From Flavobacterium eburneipallidum (GTDB taxonomy: Bacteria > Bacteroidota > Bacteroidia > Flavobacteriales > Flavobacteriaceae), in assembly GCF_027111355.2 (NCBI RefSeq), contig NZ_CP114291.2, positions 2,790,001 to 2,854,000 of the forward strand: 64,000 bases of DNA, in the 5' to 3' direction. Each line of letters opens with the position of its first letter. The stretch's first letter is position 1. Shown here piece after piece: positions 44,397 through 52,812 of this stretch. Below the pieces are notes generated by a model. The model made no database searches. It was not told the origin of the DNA and worked only from the letters and a program-made list of their open reading frames with translations. Both the position numbers and the translations under genes were made by a program.

Positions 44397-44622
44397 TTTC
44401 ACTATTTAATGAAACGCAAATATAGGTTTTACGGTTGCAAAATCATGGCATTCTCATTTAAAATCATCCGACACGAATTATACAAATTATCCCGAATTAC
44501 ATCAGTTTTATGAATTTGTGAAATTTTTAAAATTTACTCTTCGTGACAATTTGTGGAATTGGTGTGTGACTCTTTTTTTAACAAATGCCTTGGTGTAAAA
44601 TGACAATCGCAATTCACAGAAT

Positions 44623-45456
44623 TTAGTTTTCGTGCATGACCAAAATTGGAACAGAAACTTCTTTGGTAATTTTTTTGGTAAAACTGGCGTCAAAAAGGCT
44701 TTCAAAGAAGGAACGTTTGTGGGTTATCATGGCAAGAATATCAATGTCTTTATAAAGTACAAAATCTAAAATGGTTTCTTTAACCTCATCGCTTGGCAAG
44801 ATTAAAAATTCGACATTTTCATTCGCAAATTCTTTTTCCCATTCCTTGATAGTAGTTTCTAAAACATCAGAATTAGTAGTTTTCACATACAAACTGCGTA
44901 CTTTAGCATTGGTTTTCTTGGCTATTTTCAAAACTTTGCGAAGTTCCATTTTGTCTTTTTCACGGTAACGAGTAGTGAAACCAATGGCTCTTATTTTCTT
45001 AAACGCAGCATCTACAGGAACGCACAAAATAGGAACTTCAACTCCTGAAATAACCGACTCTGTATTAGATCCCAAGAAATAGCTACTCCAATCGGAATTT
45101 CCATTAGTTCCCATAATTACAAAATCGATTTTATCATTAGCAACCACTGACTTGATATTGTACAACAAATCGCCATCCATCAAGCGGTGATTGATGACGA
45201 TATCTTGCAAATTTCGTTTTGCAGCAATGGCTTTCAGTTTTGGAACTTCTTCTTTGAATCGTTCAAAATTAGCTAATTCTATAGAACTGTAAATGGAAGC
45301 ATAATTTTCAGGAAAAAAATGATCGTCGTAAATGGGCAATTCAAATGTGTGAAGTAAAAGAAGTTCGCCATTCACATTTTTGGCAAATTCTAAAGCGTGG
45401 ATAAAAGCATTGTTGGCTGCTTCAGAAAAATCGGTGGGGAATAATATCTTTTTCAT
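44623..45456 (-). CDS. Universal stress protein, tandem UspA domains
   Basis: I start at 45456 (MKKILFPTDFSEAANNAF), since this is the exact opening of the first Usp domain and the TAAATTTG promoter element lies at 45483-45490. The 277-residue protein has two Usp domains. The first ends with FVIMGTNGNSDWSSYFLGSNTESVI near 110-135, an ATP-binding G-2x-G-9x-G(S/T)-like loop. The second is more divergent (DILAMITHKRSFFESLF near 245). Tandem Usps respond to stress or starvation, but ligand and partner are not visible. Confidence 0.9.
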   Translation of the reverse strand: MKKILFPTDFSEAANNAFIHALEFAKNVNGELLLLHTFELPIYDDHFFPENYASIYSSIELANFERFKEEVPKLKAIAAKRNLQDIVINHRLMDGDLLYNIKSVVANDKIDFVIMGTNGNSDWSSYFLGSNTESVISGVEVPILCVPVDAAFKKIRAIGFTTRYREKDKMELRKVLKIAKKTNAKVRSLYVKTTNSDVLETTIKEWEKEFANENVEFLILPSDEVKETILDFVLYKDIDILAMITHKRSFFESLFDASFTKKITKEVSVPILVMHEN

Positions 45457-45590
45457 TTCATTTAGATTTATTGTATTTCTCTCAAATTTAATCATTCTAA
45501 AGCCAAAACAACCTGATACTTATCACTAATTTAACATTTATTGTTCTCTTAAAAAAGTAACACATTGGATTCAAATTTACAAACAATGGC

Positions 45591-45702
45591 ACGCAGATGA
45601 CACGGATTTAACTGATAATCGCTGATTTTTTCCTGTGATAATCCATAAGAATTTAACTACTTTAAATCCGTGTAAATCAGCTAAATCCGTGTCATCCGTG
45701 TT
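45591..45702. repeat. mnmE: Palindromic intergenic repeat before mnmE
   Basis: The left arm GCAGATGACACGGATTTA pairs with TAAATCCGTGTCATCCGT on the right with one mismatch. Further inner matches (CTGATAATCGCTGATTT against AAATCAGCTAAATCC) make a second stem. The element ends about 40 bp upstream of the mnmE promoter. Confidence 0.68.
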
Positions 45703-45739
45703 CCAATTTAATCACAGTTCAGTTTAGTTCCTATTTTTA

Positions 45740-45747
45740 TATCTTTG
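45740..45747 (+). promoter_or_regulatory. mnmE: TAnnTTTG promoter element of mnmE, leaderless layout
   Basis: TATCTTTG ends 4 bp before the mnmE ATG at 45752, so little or no 5' leader is expected. Confidence 0.6.
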
Positions 45748-45751
45748 CGCT

Positions 45752-47152
45752 ATGATACATCAAGATTCTATTGTGGCACTCGCCACGCCTTCAGGAGCAG
45801 GAGCTATTGCTATTATTCGAATTTCGGGCGAAGATGCTATAACTATTGGAAATACTGTTTTTAAGTCCATCAAAAACAAAGATTTAACCCAGCAAAAAAC
45901 ACATACGCTTCATTTGGGTCATATTATTGATGATGCCAAAACGCTTGACGAAGTTTTGGTTTCTATTTTCAAAGGTCCCAATTCTTATACGGGCGAAAAT
46001 ACTATTGAGATTTCCTGTCACGGATCGACTTATATTCAGCAACAAATAATTCAGTTATTATTGCGAAAAGGTTGCCGAATGGCAGATCCGGGCGAATTTA
46101 CCCTGCGAGCTTTCTTGAACGGAAAACTCGATTTATCACAAGCCGAAGCCGTTGCGGATTTGATTTCGTCAGATAATGAAGCTTCCCATCAAATTGCGAT
46201 GCAGCAAATGCGTGGTGGTTTCTCTAACGAAATTGCTAAACTGCGGGAAGAATTATTAAATTTTGCTTCACTAATTGAACTCGAATTGGATTTTGCAGAA
46301 GAAGATGTAGAATTTGCCGACAGAACACAGTTTCACGAATTATTGAACCGAATTGAGTTTGTACTGAAACGCTTGATTGATTCTTTTGCCGTAGGAAACG
46401 TTATCAAAAACGGAATTCCTGTTGCTATTGTTGGTGAACCCAATGTAGGAAAATCGACTTTGCTGAATGCTTTGTTGAACGAAGAACGCGCCATTGTTTC
46501 GGACATTGCAGGAACCACTCGTGATACTATTGAAGATGAATTGGTTATTGGCGGCATTGGCTTTCGATTTATTGATACCGCAGGAATCCGGGAAACCAAA
46601 GATGTGGTAGAAAGCATCGGGATAAAAAAAACTTTTGAAAAAATAGAACAAGCGCAGGTGGTTTTGTATTTGTTTGAAAGTTTCAAGTTTCAGGTTTCAG
46701 GTTCAGAGTACATCCTTGAAATTGAAAAAGTAAAAAATAAATATCCTTTAAAACCTTTACTAGTTGTAATCAACAAAATAGATTTAATTTCGGTTGAAGA
46801 AAGGTTGTCGATCAGCCAACAACTTGAAACATTAAACGTGAAACAAATTTTATTAAGTGCGAAACAGAAAATTGGCATTGATGAACTCAAAAACCAACTC
46901 CTTTCCTTCGTCAACACAGGTGCTTTGCGCAATAACGAAACTATCGTGACCAACACACGCCATTATGATTCTTTATTAAAAGCCCTTGACGAAATTACAA
47001 AAGTAAAATACGGACTCGAAACCAATCTTTCCAGCGACTTGATGGCATTGGATATTCGGGAAGCTTTGTATCAGTTTGGGATGATTACGGGTCAGGTGAC
47101 CAATGATGAATTGTTAGGGAATATTTTTGCTAATTTTTGTATCGGAAAATAA
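45752..47152 (+). CDS. mnmE: tRNA uridine-5-carboxymethylaminomethyl modification GTPase MnmE
   Basis: The 466-residue protein has all MnmE features: the N-terminal folate-binding domain (DSIVALATPSGAGAIAIIRISG), Walker A GEPNVGKST near residue 229, the TTRDT switch, DTAGIRETKD near 275, NKID near 340, and the C-terminal CIGK. With MnmG it modifies the wobble uridine of several tRNAs. A short segment in the G domain (FKFQVSG, encoded at 46679-46708) comes from a TTTCAGG-type repeat embedded in frame. The gene is intact up to the stop, and the integrated element begins shortly after it. Confidence 0.97.
   Translation: MIHQDSIVALATPSGAGAIAIIRISGEDAITIGNTVFKSIKNKDLTQQKTHTLHLGHIIDDAKTLDEVLVSIFKGPNSYTGENTIEISCHGSTYIQQQIIQLLLRKGCRMADPGEFTLRAFLNGKLDLSQAEAVADLISSDNEASHQIAMQQMRGGFSNEIAKLREELLNFASLIELELDFAEEDVEFADRTQFHELLNRIEFVLKRLIDSFAVGNVIKNGIPVAIVGEPNVGKSTLLNALLNEERAIVSDIAGTTRDTIEDELVIGGIGFRFIDTAGIRETKDVVESIGIKKTFEKIEQAQVVLYLFESFKFQVSGSEYILEIEKVKNKYPLKPLLVVINKIDLISVEERLSISQQLETLNVKQILLSAKQKIGIDELKNQLLSFVNTGALRNNETIVTNTRHYDSLLKALDEITKVKYGLETNLSSDLMALDIREALYQFGMITGQVTNDELLGNIFANFCIGK
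46679..46708. repeat. mnmE: GTTTCA(A/G)-type short repeat inside mnmE
   Basis: Successive units AGTTTCA, AGTTTCA, GGTTTCA and GGTTCA run in frame through the G-domain loop between the DTAG and NKID motifs. Similar TTTCAGG repeats are often intergenic in Flavobacteriia, so finding one inside a coding sequence is unusual. Confidence 0.55.
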
Positions 47153-47180
47153 GTTTCACAAAACATCACAAAATAAAACA

Positions 47181-47229
47181 AAGAATCCCAGTTAAAATGT
47201 CATAAAACGGCATTTTAACTGGGATTCTT
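47181..47229 (+). terminator. mnmE: Strong hairpin terminator after mnmE
   Basis: AAGAATCCCAGTTAAAATG pairs perfectly over 19 bp with its complement around an 11-base loop, 28 bp after the mnmE stop. It marks the last core feature before the integrated element. Confidence 0.87.
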
Positions 47230-47273
47230 CTTTCTGTTTATTTAGCTTTATTTACAGATAGTTTGTTCCTTTT

Positions 47274-47360
47274 TGTACCATTATTGTACCACGAAAAAAA
47301 AATCTGCATCAAGATTTTTTTTTGGTGAGATGATGACACAATCTGACACACATAGACACA
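47274..47360. promoter_or_regulatory. Direct-repeat region at the element boundary (candidate attachment/excision control site)
   Basis: TGTACCA occurs at 47274 and 47285 (11-bp period), and GACACA occurs three times at 47335, 47345 and 47355 with an exact 10-bp period. The region lies between the mnmE terminator and the first gene of the element (HTH protein, then integrase). Helically phased direct repeats here fit binding sites for an excisionase-like protein or integrase arms. The crossover core cannot be fixed without the other end. Confidence 0.5.
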
Positions 47361-47384
47361 ATGGGATACAAAATTGATCACATT

Positions 47385-47948
47385 ATGAGTTCTAAAATTG
47401 AGGTTATCAGAATTTGTGAGCACTGCAAAAAACAGTTCACAGCCAGAACAACACGAACGCGATATTGTTCCCCCATTTGCAACAGTCGAGGCTATAAAGC
47501 ACTGGTGCGTAAAGGAAAAGCAGAAAAAAGCAATAACGAAACCGTTCAGCTTTTAAACACAGATTTGGAAAAAATAAAGCCGCTTGAGTTTCTAAAAATT
47601 ACTCAAGCCAGCCTTCTTTTCGGGATCAGCAGGAGTACTATTTACAGGTTAGTTAACAATGGCTATCTGGACATCGGGAAGTTTGGCAAACGAACAGTTA
47701 TTCGCAGATGCGACCTTGAAGCTTTCTTTGCTATTCCCATTCAGGATGTAACTTTGAAAACTGGACAGCAATTTCCTGGCTTTGACAATTGCTATACTAT
47801 CACGCAAATTCAGCAGAAGTATAATATTTCTTCGGGAGCACTCTATCTATTGATTCAACGGCAGGGTATAGTAAAATATTCCGTTGGAAAATTCACCTGT
47901 GTAGCCAAACAGGATATTGATATAATTTTTAATGCTGCGGGAAGATGA
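47385..47948 (+). CDS. Zinc-finger and HTH (excisionase-like) protein of the integrated element
   Basis: The start at 47385 (MSSKIEVIRICEHCKKQF) is preferred to the one 24 bp upstream. The 187-residue protein opens with a CxxC...CxxxC cluster (CEHCKKQF, RYCSPIC) resembling a small zinc ribbon. A MerR/excisionase-type helix-turn-helix follows near residue 60-105 (LKITQASLLFGISRSTIYRLVNNG, VIRRCDLEAFF), and a second, weaker copy near 130-180 (YTITQIQQKYNISSGALYLLIQRQG). Its stop overlaps the integrase start by 4 bp, so the two are co-translated. It is probably a recombination directionality factor or regulator. Its own upstream region carries phased GACACA repeats. Confidence 0.75.
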   Translation: MSSKIEVIRICEHCKKQFTARTTRTRYCSPICNSRGYKALVRKGKAEKSNNETVQLLNTDLEKIKPLEFLKITQASLLFGISRSTIYRLVNNGYLDIGKFGKRTVIRRCDLEAFFAIPIQDVTLKTGQQFPGFDNCYTITQIQQKYNISSGALYLLIQRQGIVKYSVGKFTCVAKQDIDIIFNAAGR

Positions 47949-49087
47949 AAAAGATAAATGTTACGTTAAGAAAAAGGACGCTGCCAAGTGGAAAGATTAC
48001 ATTATACCTTGATTTTTTTCCTCCAATCTATAACACTAAAACTCGTGAATTTTCGCGAAGAGAATATTTAGGTTTATATCTGGTTTCAAAACCAAAAAAT
48101 AATATTGATAAAGCACTGAATTCAGAAAATTTGCACAAGGCCGAGATGATTTGTGCAAATAGGCTTAATGAATTAAACAAACAGCAAATCTATACACCAT
48201 TTGAACAAGAGCGGCTACGTCTGCAGGAAATAGGAGAAAAATCATTTCTAGAGTATCTAAAACAGACAGCAGAAATCAAGACTGGCAATAACGCTGAAAT
48301 CTGGAAATATGCAATTATCCACTTCGAAAAGTTTCTTAAGAACGAAGACATATTAATGCAGGAGATAGATGTTACAATTATTGAAGACTTCAGAGAATAC
48401 ATTTTGAAGGCAAAATGTTTAAAGAAAAAAGACCAGTTTTTGGCTCAAAACACTGCATTATCCTATTTTAACAAGATCAAGGCCACCCTTCGAAAAGCTT
48501 ATAAGAAAGGATTACTGCAAACTGATATTAATGCTGCGGTTGATAGCATTAAGGAACAGGAGTCCCAAAGAAATTTCCTAACTATGGAAGAAGCTTCAAG
48601 TTTGTTTAGGACACCATGTAAAAAAGAGATTGTCAAACGCGTCTGCATGTTTTCTTTGCTAACAGGGATTCGTTATTCCGATATTGCAAAACTTACATGG
48701 GAAGAAGTGCAGTATAGTAAAAGTGAAGGATATTATATAAGATTTAAGCAACAAAAAACTGATAGACCAGTAACCCTTCCTATTTCTCAAGAAGCGTTCG
48801 AGTGTTTAGGTGAAAAAGAGACACAATATAAGCAAGTCTTTTATAATTTAAAAAAATGGGACGTATACCGTTTGCTGCCTATTTGGGTTAAAGACGCATC
48901 AATTGAAAAACATATTACTTTTCACTGCTTTCGGCATACGTATGCGACATTGCAGATGGCTGCTGGTACCGACATTTTTACAGTATCTAAAATGTTAGGT
49001 CATAAAAACATAAAGACAACGCAGATATATACTAAAATCATCGACGAGAAAAAAAGAGAAACAACTAATAAAATTTCGTTTAAATAA
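47945..49087 (+). CDS. Tyrosine recombinase / integrase
   Basis: The 380-residue protein has the phage-integrase layout. An Arm-type N-terminal region is followed by a SAM-like core-binding domain (about 90-195) and a catalytic domain with the full residue set: Arg in LTGIRYSDI near 235, Lys near QQKTDRP, His-x-x-Arg in HCFRHTYAT near 320, His in MLGHKNIKTT near 346, and Tyr in QIYTKI near 356. It belongs to the Bacteroidota conjugative-transposon group by its architecture. Together with the preceding HTH gene it should drive integration and excision of the element that starts just after mnmE. Confidence 0.95.
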   Translation: MKKINVTLRKRTLPSGKITLYLDFFPPIYNTKTREFSRREYLGLYLVSKPKNNIDKALNSENLHKAEMICANRLNELNKQQIYTPFEQERLRLQEIGEKSFLEYLKQTAEIKTGNNAEIWKYAIIHFEKFLKNEDILMQEIDVTIIEDFREYILKAKCLKKKDQFLAQNTALSYFNKIKATLRKAYKKGLLQTDINAAVDSIKEQESQRNFLTMEEASSLFRTPCKKEIVKRVCMFSLLTGIRYSDIAKLTWEEVQYSKSEGYYIRFKQQKTDRPVTLPISQEAFECLGEKETQYKQVFYNLKKWDVYRLLPIWVKDASIEKHITFHCFRHTYATLQMAAGTDIFTVSKMLGHKNIKTTQIYTKIIDEKKRETTNKISFK

Positions 49088-49252
49088 AAAGTTTTTAATA
49101 CTAAAAAACAGCAAAACAACAACTGACAATCAATATAATTTATTGACAAACAATACTTTAACTTATTTTTTTTTACCTTGGACAATACAATACGCCTGCG
49201 GAGAATTTGTTCGTGAATTCTATCTAAAAAAGTTAAAATTGAAAAAAGGTGT

Positions 49253-49591
49253 TTGAAACAATTGGAAAAATTTGAACAGGACAACAAGTTTTTGGAGAAA
49301 GATTTAACATTAGTCAAACTATCTGCTGCGTTTAATTCCAACACCAAATACCTGTCTAAAATAATATACCATTACAGAGACAAAGGATTTGTGGATTATA
49401 TGAATGCCCTTAAAGTGGATTACCTTATCTGTTTATTGAAAAATGACAAAAAAATAAGGAATTATACCAATAAAGCTTTGGCTAAAGAAGCCGGGTTTAG
49501 TACGACCCAACATTTTGTGACTGCTTTTTTAACCAAGACCAGTATGCCTCCCTTCTATTTTGTTGAAGAATTGAAAAAAGGACAGTCTTAA
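49253..49591 (+). CDS. AraC-type HTH protein, probably N-terminally truncated
   Basis: The reading frame begins with TTG and no ATG is available. A stop at 49214-49216 closes the frame upstream, while the frame between already reads like an AraC linker (ILSKKVKIEKRC). The 112 residues hold a two-helix-turn-helix AraC domain (LSAAFNSNTKYLSKIIYHYRDKGF and ALAKEAGFSTTQHFVTAF). Relatives known to me have a long N-terminal TPR sensor before this domain. The piece may be a compact regulator or a decayed remnant. Confidence 0.5.
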   Translation: MKQLEKFEQDNKFLEKDLTLVKLSAAFNSNTKYLSKIIYHYRDKGFVDYMNALKVDYLICLLKNDKKIRNYTNKALAKEAGFSTTQHFVTAFLTKTSMPPFYFVEELKKGQS

Positions 49592-49593
49592 TT

Positions 49594-49645
49594 GTTCACA
49601 CAATAGCAATGTTCACGAAAACGTGAACACTAAAAAAAAGTGAAC
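49594..49645. promoter_or_regulatory. Symmetric four-half-site palindrome upstream of the AbiE operon
   Basis: GTTCAC occurs at 49594 and 49611, and its complement GTGAAC at 49623 and 49640. The offsets are 17, 12 and 17 bp, so the four half-sites form a perfectly symmetric array around position 49619.5. The inner pair also forms a 7-bp hairpin. It is not a plus-strand terminator because no T-run follows. Confidence 0.65.
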
Positions 49646-49777
49646 AAAGATAATAGATGTTTAACTGATTATATAGCTATATCTACTGAAGACTAAATAG
49701 ATGAATCTATTGATGATCAAATAGAGGAATATGTCAGGTAAAGTACAGAAAAAACTTGACATTTAAAATATATTAAC

Positions 49778-49785
49778 TATCTTTG
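49778..49785 (+). promoter_or_regulatory. TAnnTTTG promoter element of the AbiE operon
   Basis: TATCTTTG lies 8 bp before the ATG at 49794, and a TTGAC stretch begins at 49756, 19 nt further upstream. The leader would be only a few bases long. Confidence 0.62.
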
Positions 49786-49793
49786 TCCTTCTT

Positions 49794-50522
49794 ATGAAAG
49801 TAACAGATAAAATAGTAGCTAAAATTAAACGAATAGATACTGGTGATGTATTCGGATATGATACTCTTGGATTAACTTCAGATGAAATTATTGCTGGTTC
49901 TAAAGCATTAAGCAGATTAGTTGATAAAGGTATTATTAGAAGAGCCCGAAAAGGGTATTACTATAAGCCAAAAGTTTCTGCATTTGGTGAGCAAAAACCT
50001 AGAGAAGATGTTTTGCTATCTCTATATCTATTTGAAAAGAATAAGCAAGTTGCTTATGTTACCGGAACTCGATTGTATAATAGATTGGGCTTAACAACAC
50101 AAGTTCCAAGTTCCATACGTATTGCTTCGTTAGAAAAGCAAGTGAAAGGTAAAGTGGGCAATATGGTCATTAAACCAGCCAAAAGTTATGTGAAAGTTAC
50201 TTTTGATAATATCAAATATTTAGAAGTTTTAGATGTTATGAAAGATTTGAACACGATTCCAGATTTACAAAAAAGTGATGGACTTGTTTATTTAAAAAAA
50301 GTAATTTATGATTTTGACGCTCCTGAAATAAAAAAACTAGTTACTTATGGGGTTGCTTATCCACCGAAAGTTAGGGCTTTACTTGGAGCACTTTTAGAAG
50401 CCATGAATACAAATATCACTGCTTATGAAGTCTTGAAAAAATCAATTAATCCGTCTAGCAGTTATGAATATGGTATTAATTCTACATTACTTGCTACTGC
50501 TAACTCTTGGAATATCGTATAA
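49794..50522 (+). CDS. AbiEi-type antitoxin / transcriptional repressor
   Basis: The 242-residue protein has an N-terminal winged-HTH part (ALSRLVDKGIIRRARKGYYYKP near residue 40-60) followed by the AbiEi C-terminal domain. This is the DUF6088-like or AbiEi architecture found in type IV toxin-antitoxin and abortive-infection pairs. It precedes and overlaps by one base an AbiEii-type nucleotidyltransferase gene, which is the expected order. AbiEi proteins repress their own operon by binding inverted repeats. The nearby symmetric GTTCAC array, about 150 bp upstream, is a candidate, though the distance is large. Confidence 0.82.
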   Translation: MKVTDKIVAKIKRIDTGDVFGYDTLGLTSDEIIAGSKALSRLVDKGIIRRARKGYYYKPKVSAFGEQKPREDVLLSLYLFEKNKQVAYVTGTRLYNRLGLTTQVPSSIRIASLEKQVKGKVGNMVIKPAKSYVKVTFDNIKYLEVLDVMKDLNTIPDLQKSDGLVYLKKVIYDFDAPEIKKLVTYGVAYPPKVRALLGALLEAMNTNITAYEVLKKSINPSSSYEYGINSTLLATANSWNIV

Positions 50523-51505
50523 TGAATTTACATTTAGACAAAGACAATTTTGAAGGTGCAATTGTTGCCACCGCAGAACATTTTAAAATTCCTGAAATTT
50601 TCATAGAGAAAGATTATTGGGTTACTTATGCTTTGCATCAATTGTTTCATTCTGAAGTAAAGGATTTAATTGTTTTTAAAGGAGGTACTTCTTTATCTAA
50701 ATGCTATAAAGTTATTGAACGATTTTCTGAAGATATAGATATGGTTATTGTGAAAACAGCTACTGATACAGGAAATGATTTAAAGAGAAAATTGAAAGCA
50801 GTTACTGATGTAGTCGATAACTCTATTCTTGAAGTTGTAATCAATGATCCTACCGCTAAAAAGTTGGGAAGTTTAAGAAAAATCGTTTATTCTTACCCAA
50901 AAGTTGGAATGCAGGGAAACTTTGGGCAGGTTAGAGAACATATTACTTTAGAGGTTTCCCATCTTGGTAATTTTGAGCCTAATAATACAAAATCGGTTTG
51001 TACTTTCATTGCAGATTACATAAAAACTACACCTAATTTAGAATTAATCAACCAATTTGGATTAGAAGATTTCGAAGTAAAGACACTTGCCATTGAGCGT
51101 ACATTTTGCGAGAAGGTAATTAGTCTGGTTCGTTTTTCTTATACTGAAAATCCATTAGATGATTTATCAAAAAAAGTCCGTCATACTTATGATCTATACC
51201 ATTTAATGCAACTTGAAACAATACAAAAATTTGTAAACTCCAAGGAGTTTGACATCATGTTATTGCAAGTTGGTAAAGATGATGACAAGGCCATTCCCAA
51301 TGATAAAAACTGGTTGTATCACCATCCTAAAGAAGCTCTAATTTTTAGTAAAACCTCTATTGTTTGGAATGTATTGAAGAAAGTTTACGCCACTTCTTTT
51401 AAAGAATTGGTAACTGGTACACTTCCCAGTGAAAATGCTGTTTTTGAAACTTTAGTATTTCTTTCTAACCGTATTCATAAAATGGAGTGGGATATTAAGA
51501 AATAG
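50522..51505 (+). CDS. AbiEii-type nucleotidyltransferase toxin
   Basis: The start at 50522 (MNLHLDKDNF) overlaps the antitoxin stop in a TAATG. A longer frame from 50507 is unlikely. The 327-residue protein has the nucleotidyltransferase signature: FKGGTSLSKCYKVIERFSEDID near residues 52-73, with the GG(T)S and DxD-type motifs, and LERTFCEK-like conserved segments (IERTFCEKVISL) near residue 190. AbiEii/AbiGii toxins act on nucleotides or tRNA to halt growth during phage infection. It is cargo of the integrated element. Confidence 0.85.
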   Translation: MNLHLDKDNFEGAIVATAEHFKIPEIFIEKDYWVTYALHQLFHSEVKDLIVFKGGTSLSKCYKVIERFSEDIDMVIVKTATDTGNDLKRKLKAVTDVVDNSILEVVINDPTAKKLGSLRKIVYSYPKVGMQGNFGQVREHITLEVSHLGNFEPNNTKSVCTFIADYIKTTPNLELINQFGLEDFEVKTLAIERTFCEKVISLVRFSYTENPLDDLSKKVRHTYDLYHLMQLETIQKFVNSKEFDIMLLQVGKDDDKAIPNDKNWLYHHPKEALIFSKTSIVWNVLKKVYATSFKELVTGTLPSENAVFETLVFLSNRIHKMEWDIKK

Positions 51506-51545
51506 GCTTTTACTTTATTATCCTTTGATTTGTTTGCCCTCATTT

Positions 51546-51610
51546 GTGGCTACGAGGTCGGGAGACTTCGCCTCCCATACTGCTATGAAACACTTCGAAG
51601 AGCGGGATTA
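51546..51610. repeat. GC-richer hairpin block after the AbiE operon
   Basis: GGGAG-ACTTCG-CCTCCC-type pairing (GGAG against CTCC near 51559-51574) and neighbouring short dyads occur in an otherwise AT-rich 128-bp gap. It may be a terminator-like or repeat fragment, but no long T-run follows. Confidence 0.35.
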
Positions 51611-51633
51611 CAATCTTATAAATCTTTTATGAT

Positions 51634-52812
51634 TTATAGATAAAATACGCTAATATCAATAAATACATAAGCGTATACTATAATTAGAAGAACATAAATT
51701 ATACTTGATAAAATTCTAACCAGTAAAAGTTTCTTTCTTTGTTTCGTAAGATCATTTGTTTTTAAGGAAAGTAGTTTATTTTTAATATCTTCTAATGCAA
51801 TTACATTTTCTATTTTTGTTATGAAATCATCAATTTCAGCTTCTATCAAATTTATTGATTCTTTTATATTTGCAAAAAGGACAGACCAAATAAGAATGAA
51901 AAAAATTGTTCCCAGAATTAATAAAATTAGATTTTTTCCAATGGCAAAACCAGTAAAATCCATTCCATTTAGCAATAGGATATAACCAACAGGAACTCCA
52001 AAAATATATGTTGAAGCTTTTCCAATAGATTCAGATATCTTATCTGCAAGTTTTTGAAAGTGTTCGTTGGAAGATATTTTTATTTTCTCAAAGGAAAAAC
52101 CCGCTATAAAGAGAAGGACACTTTTTTTATAATTTACTATTAAAGTATCCCAAGCATGAGCAACTGTTATGTATGATTTTCCGCAAGAGTTGATAAAATT
52201 GATTAGTTCATTTATGAAGAGTTGTTTTTTATCCTCTCCAGAACCTGAATTTTCAAATTGCGACTGAATTATTTGAAGTTCAGTAATATTTATTGTTTTA
52301 AGATCTTCTAATTTATAATCTATGACTAAATCTGTTCCAAGCCCTGATTTATAAAATAAAAGCTCCAATGTCATGTTTTTTTTCTTTTCACTGTCTGTCA
52401 ATTTTCGTAGAAACGAAATAAGAGTTAGGTTTTGCTTGTATAAATCTATCTTTATATTGCTATCAACATTATTGCGGTATGAAATGTCAGCTATATAAAA
52501 ATCTTCTAATTTATTTTCAAATTTATTTCCCTGAATGAAATCGTTTAAAGATTTAAAATAATTAGGAATACTGCCTGTTGCAATTTCTAATTTAATTAGC
52601 TTTCTTATATGCTCTTTAAGTTGAGGTATCTCTATAAAATCGCTTTGTTGAGTGTAAACTTCAATTAAATTAGTATTTACTAATTCTGTAATTGAATTTA
52701 TGTCAGCCTCATCTAGCACAATATCACCACAGAAATAATCAGAATCATATTCTCCATTTTGTAGCTTATTTGTCAAAAGTATAACGTGTTCTAAAATCAT
52801 TTTAGTAATCAA
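51634..52812 (-). CDS. Membrane protein of unknown function paired with the NdpA-like gene
   Basis: I do not recognise a family. The 392-residue protein has a soluble N-terminal half (about 1-215) and then hydrophobic segments near 225-240, 270-290 (YIFGVPVGYILLLNG), 295-315 (LILLILGTIFFILIWSVLF) and a C-terminal pair near 365-390 (LLLVRILSSIIYVLLIIVYAYVF). A helical, charged stretch at 320-360 may form a coiled coil. Its ATG overlaps the stop of the NdpA-like gene in an ATGA, so the two are translationally coupled. This coupling and the location among defence genes suggest a two-protein system in which this is the membrane component. No direct evidence exists for that. Confidence 0.65.
   Translation of the reverse strand: MITKMILEHVILLTNKLQNGEYDSDYFCGDIVLDEADINSITELVNTNLIEVYTQQSDFIEIPQLKEHIRKLIKLEIATGSIPNYFKSLNDFIQGNKFENKLEDFYIADISYRNNVDSNIKIDLYKQNLTLISFLRKLTDSEKKKNMTLELLFYKSGLGTDLVIDYKLEDLKTINITELQIIQSQFENSGSGEDKKQLFINELINFINSCGKSYITVAHAWDTLIVNYKKSVLLFIAGFSFEKIKISSNEHFQKLADKISESIGKASTYIFGVPVGYILLLNGMDFTGFAIGKNLILLILGTIFFILIWSVLFANIKESINLIEAEIDDFITKIENVIALEDIKNKLLSLKTNDLTKQRKKLLLVRILSSIIYVLLIIVYAYVFIDISVFYL

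Noticed and set aside
47150..47360. tRNA gene as the integration target
   Set aside because: No cloverleaf or tRNA 3' end could be recognised next to the integrase; the insertion lies after the mnmE terminator.
47238..47423. Minus-strand frame at the element boundary with WYNNGTKRNK
   Set aside because: It overlaps the real HTH gene start and the repeat region, has no promoter, and appears to be a chance frame or a relic of an integration site.
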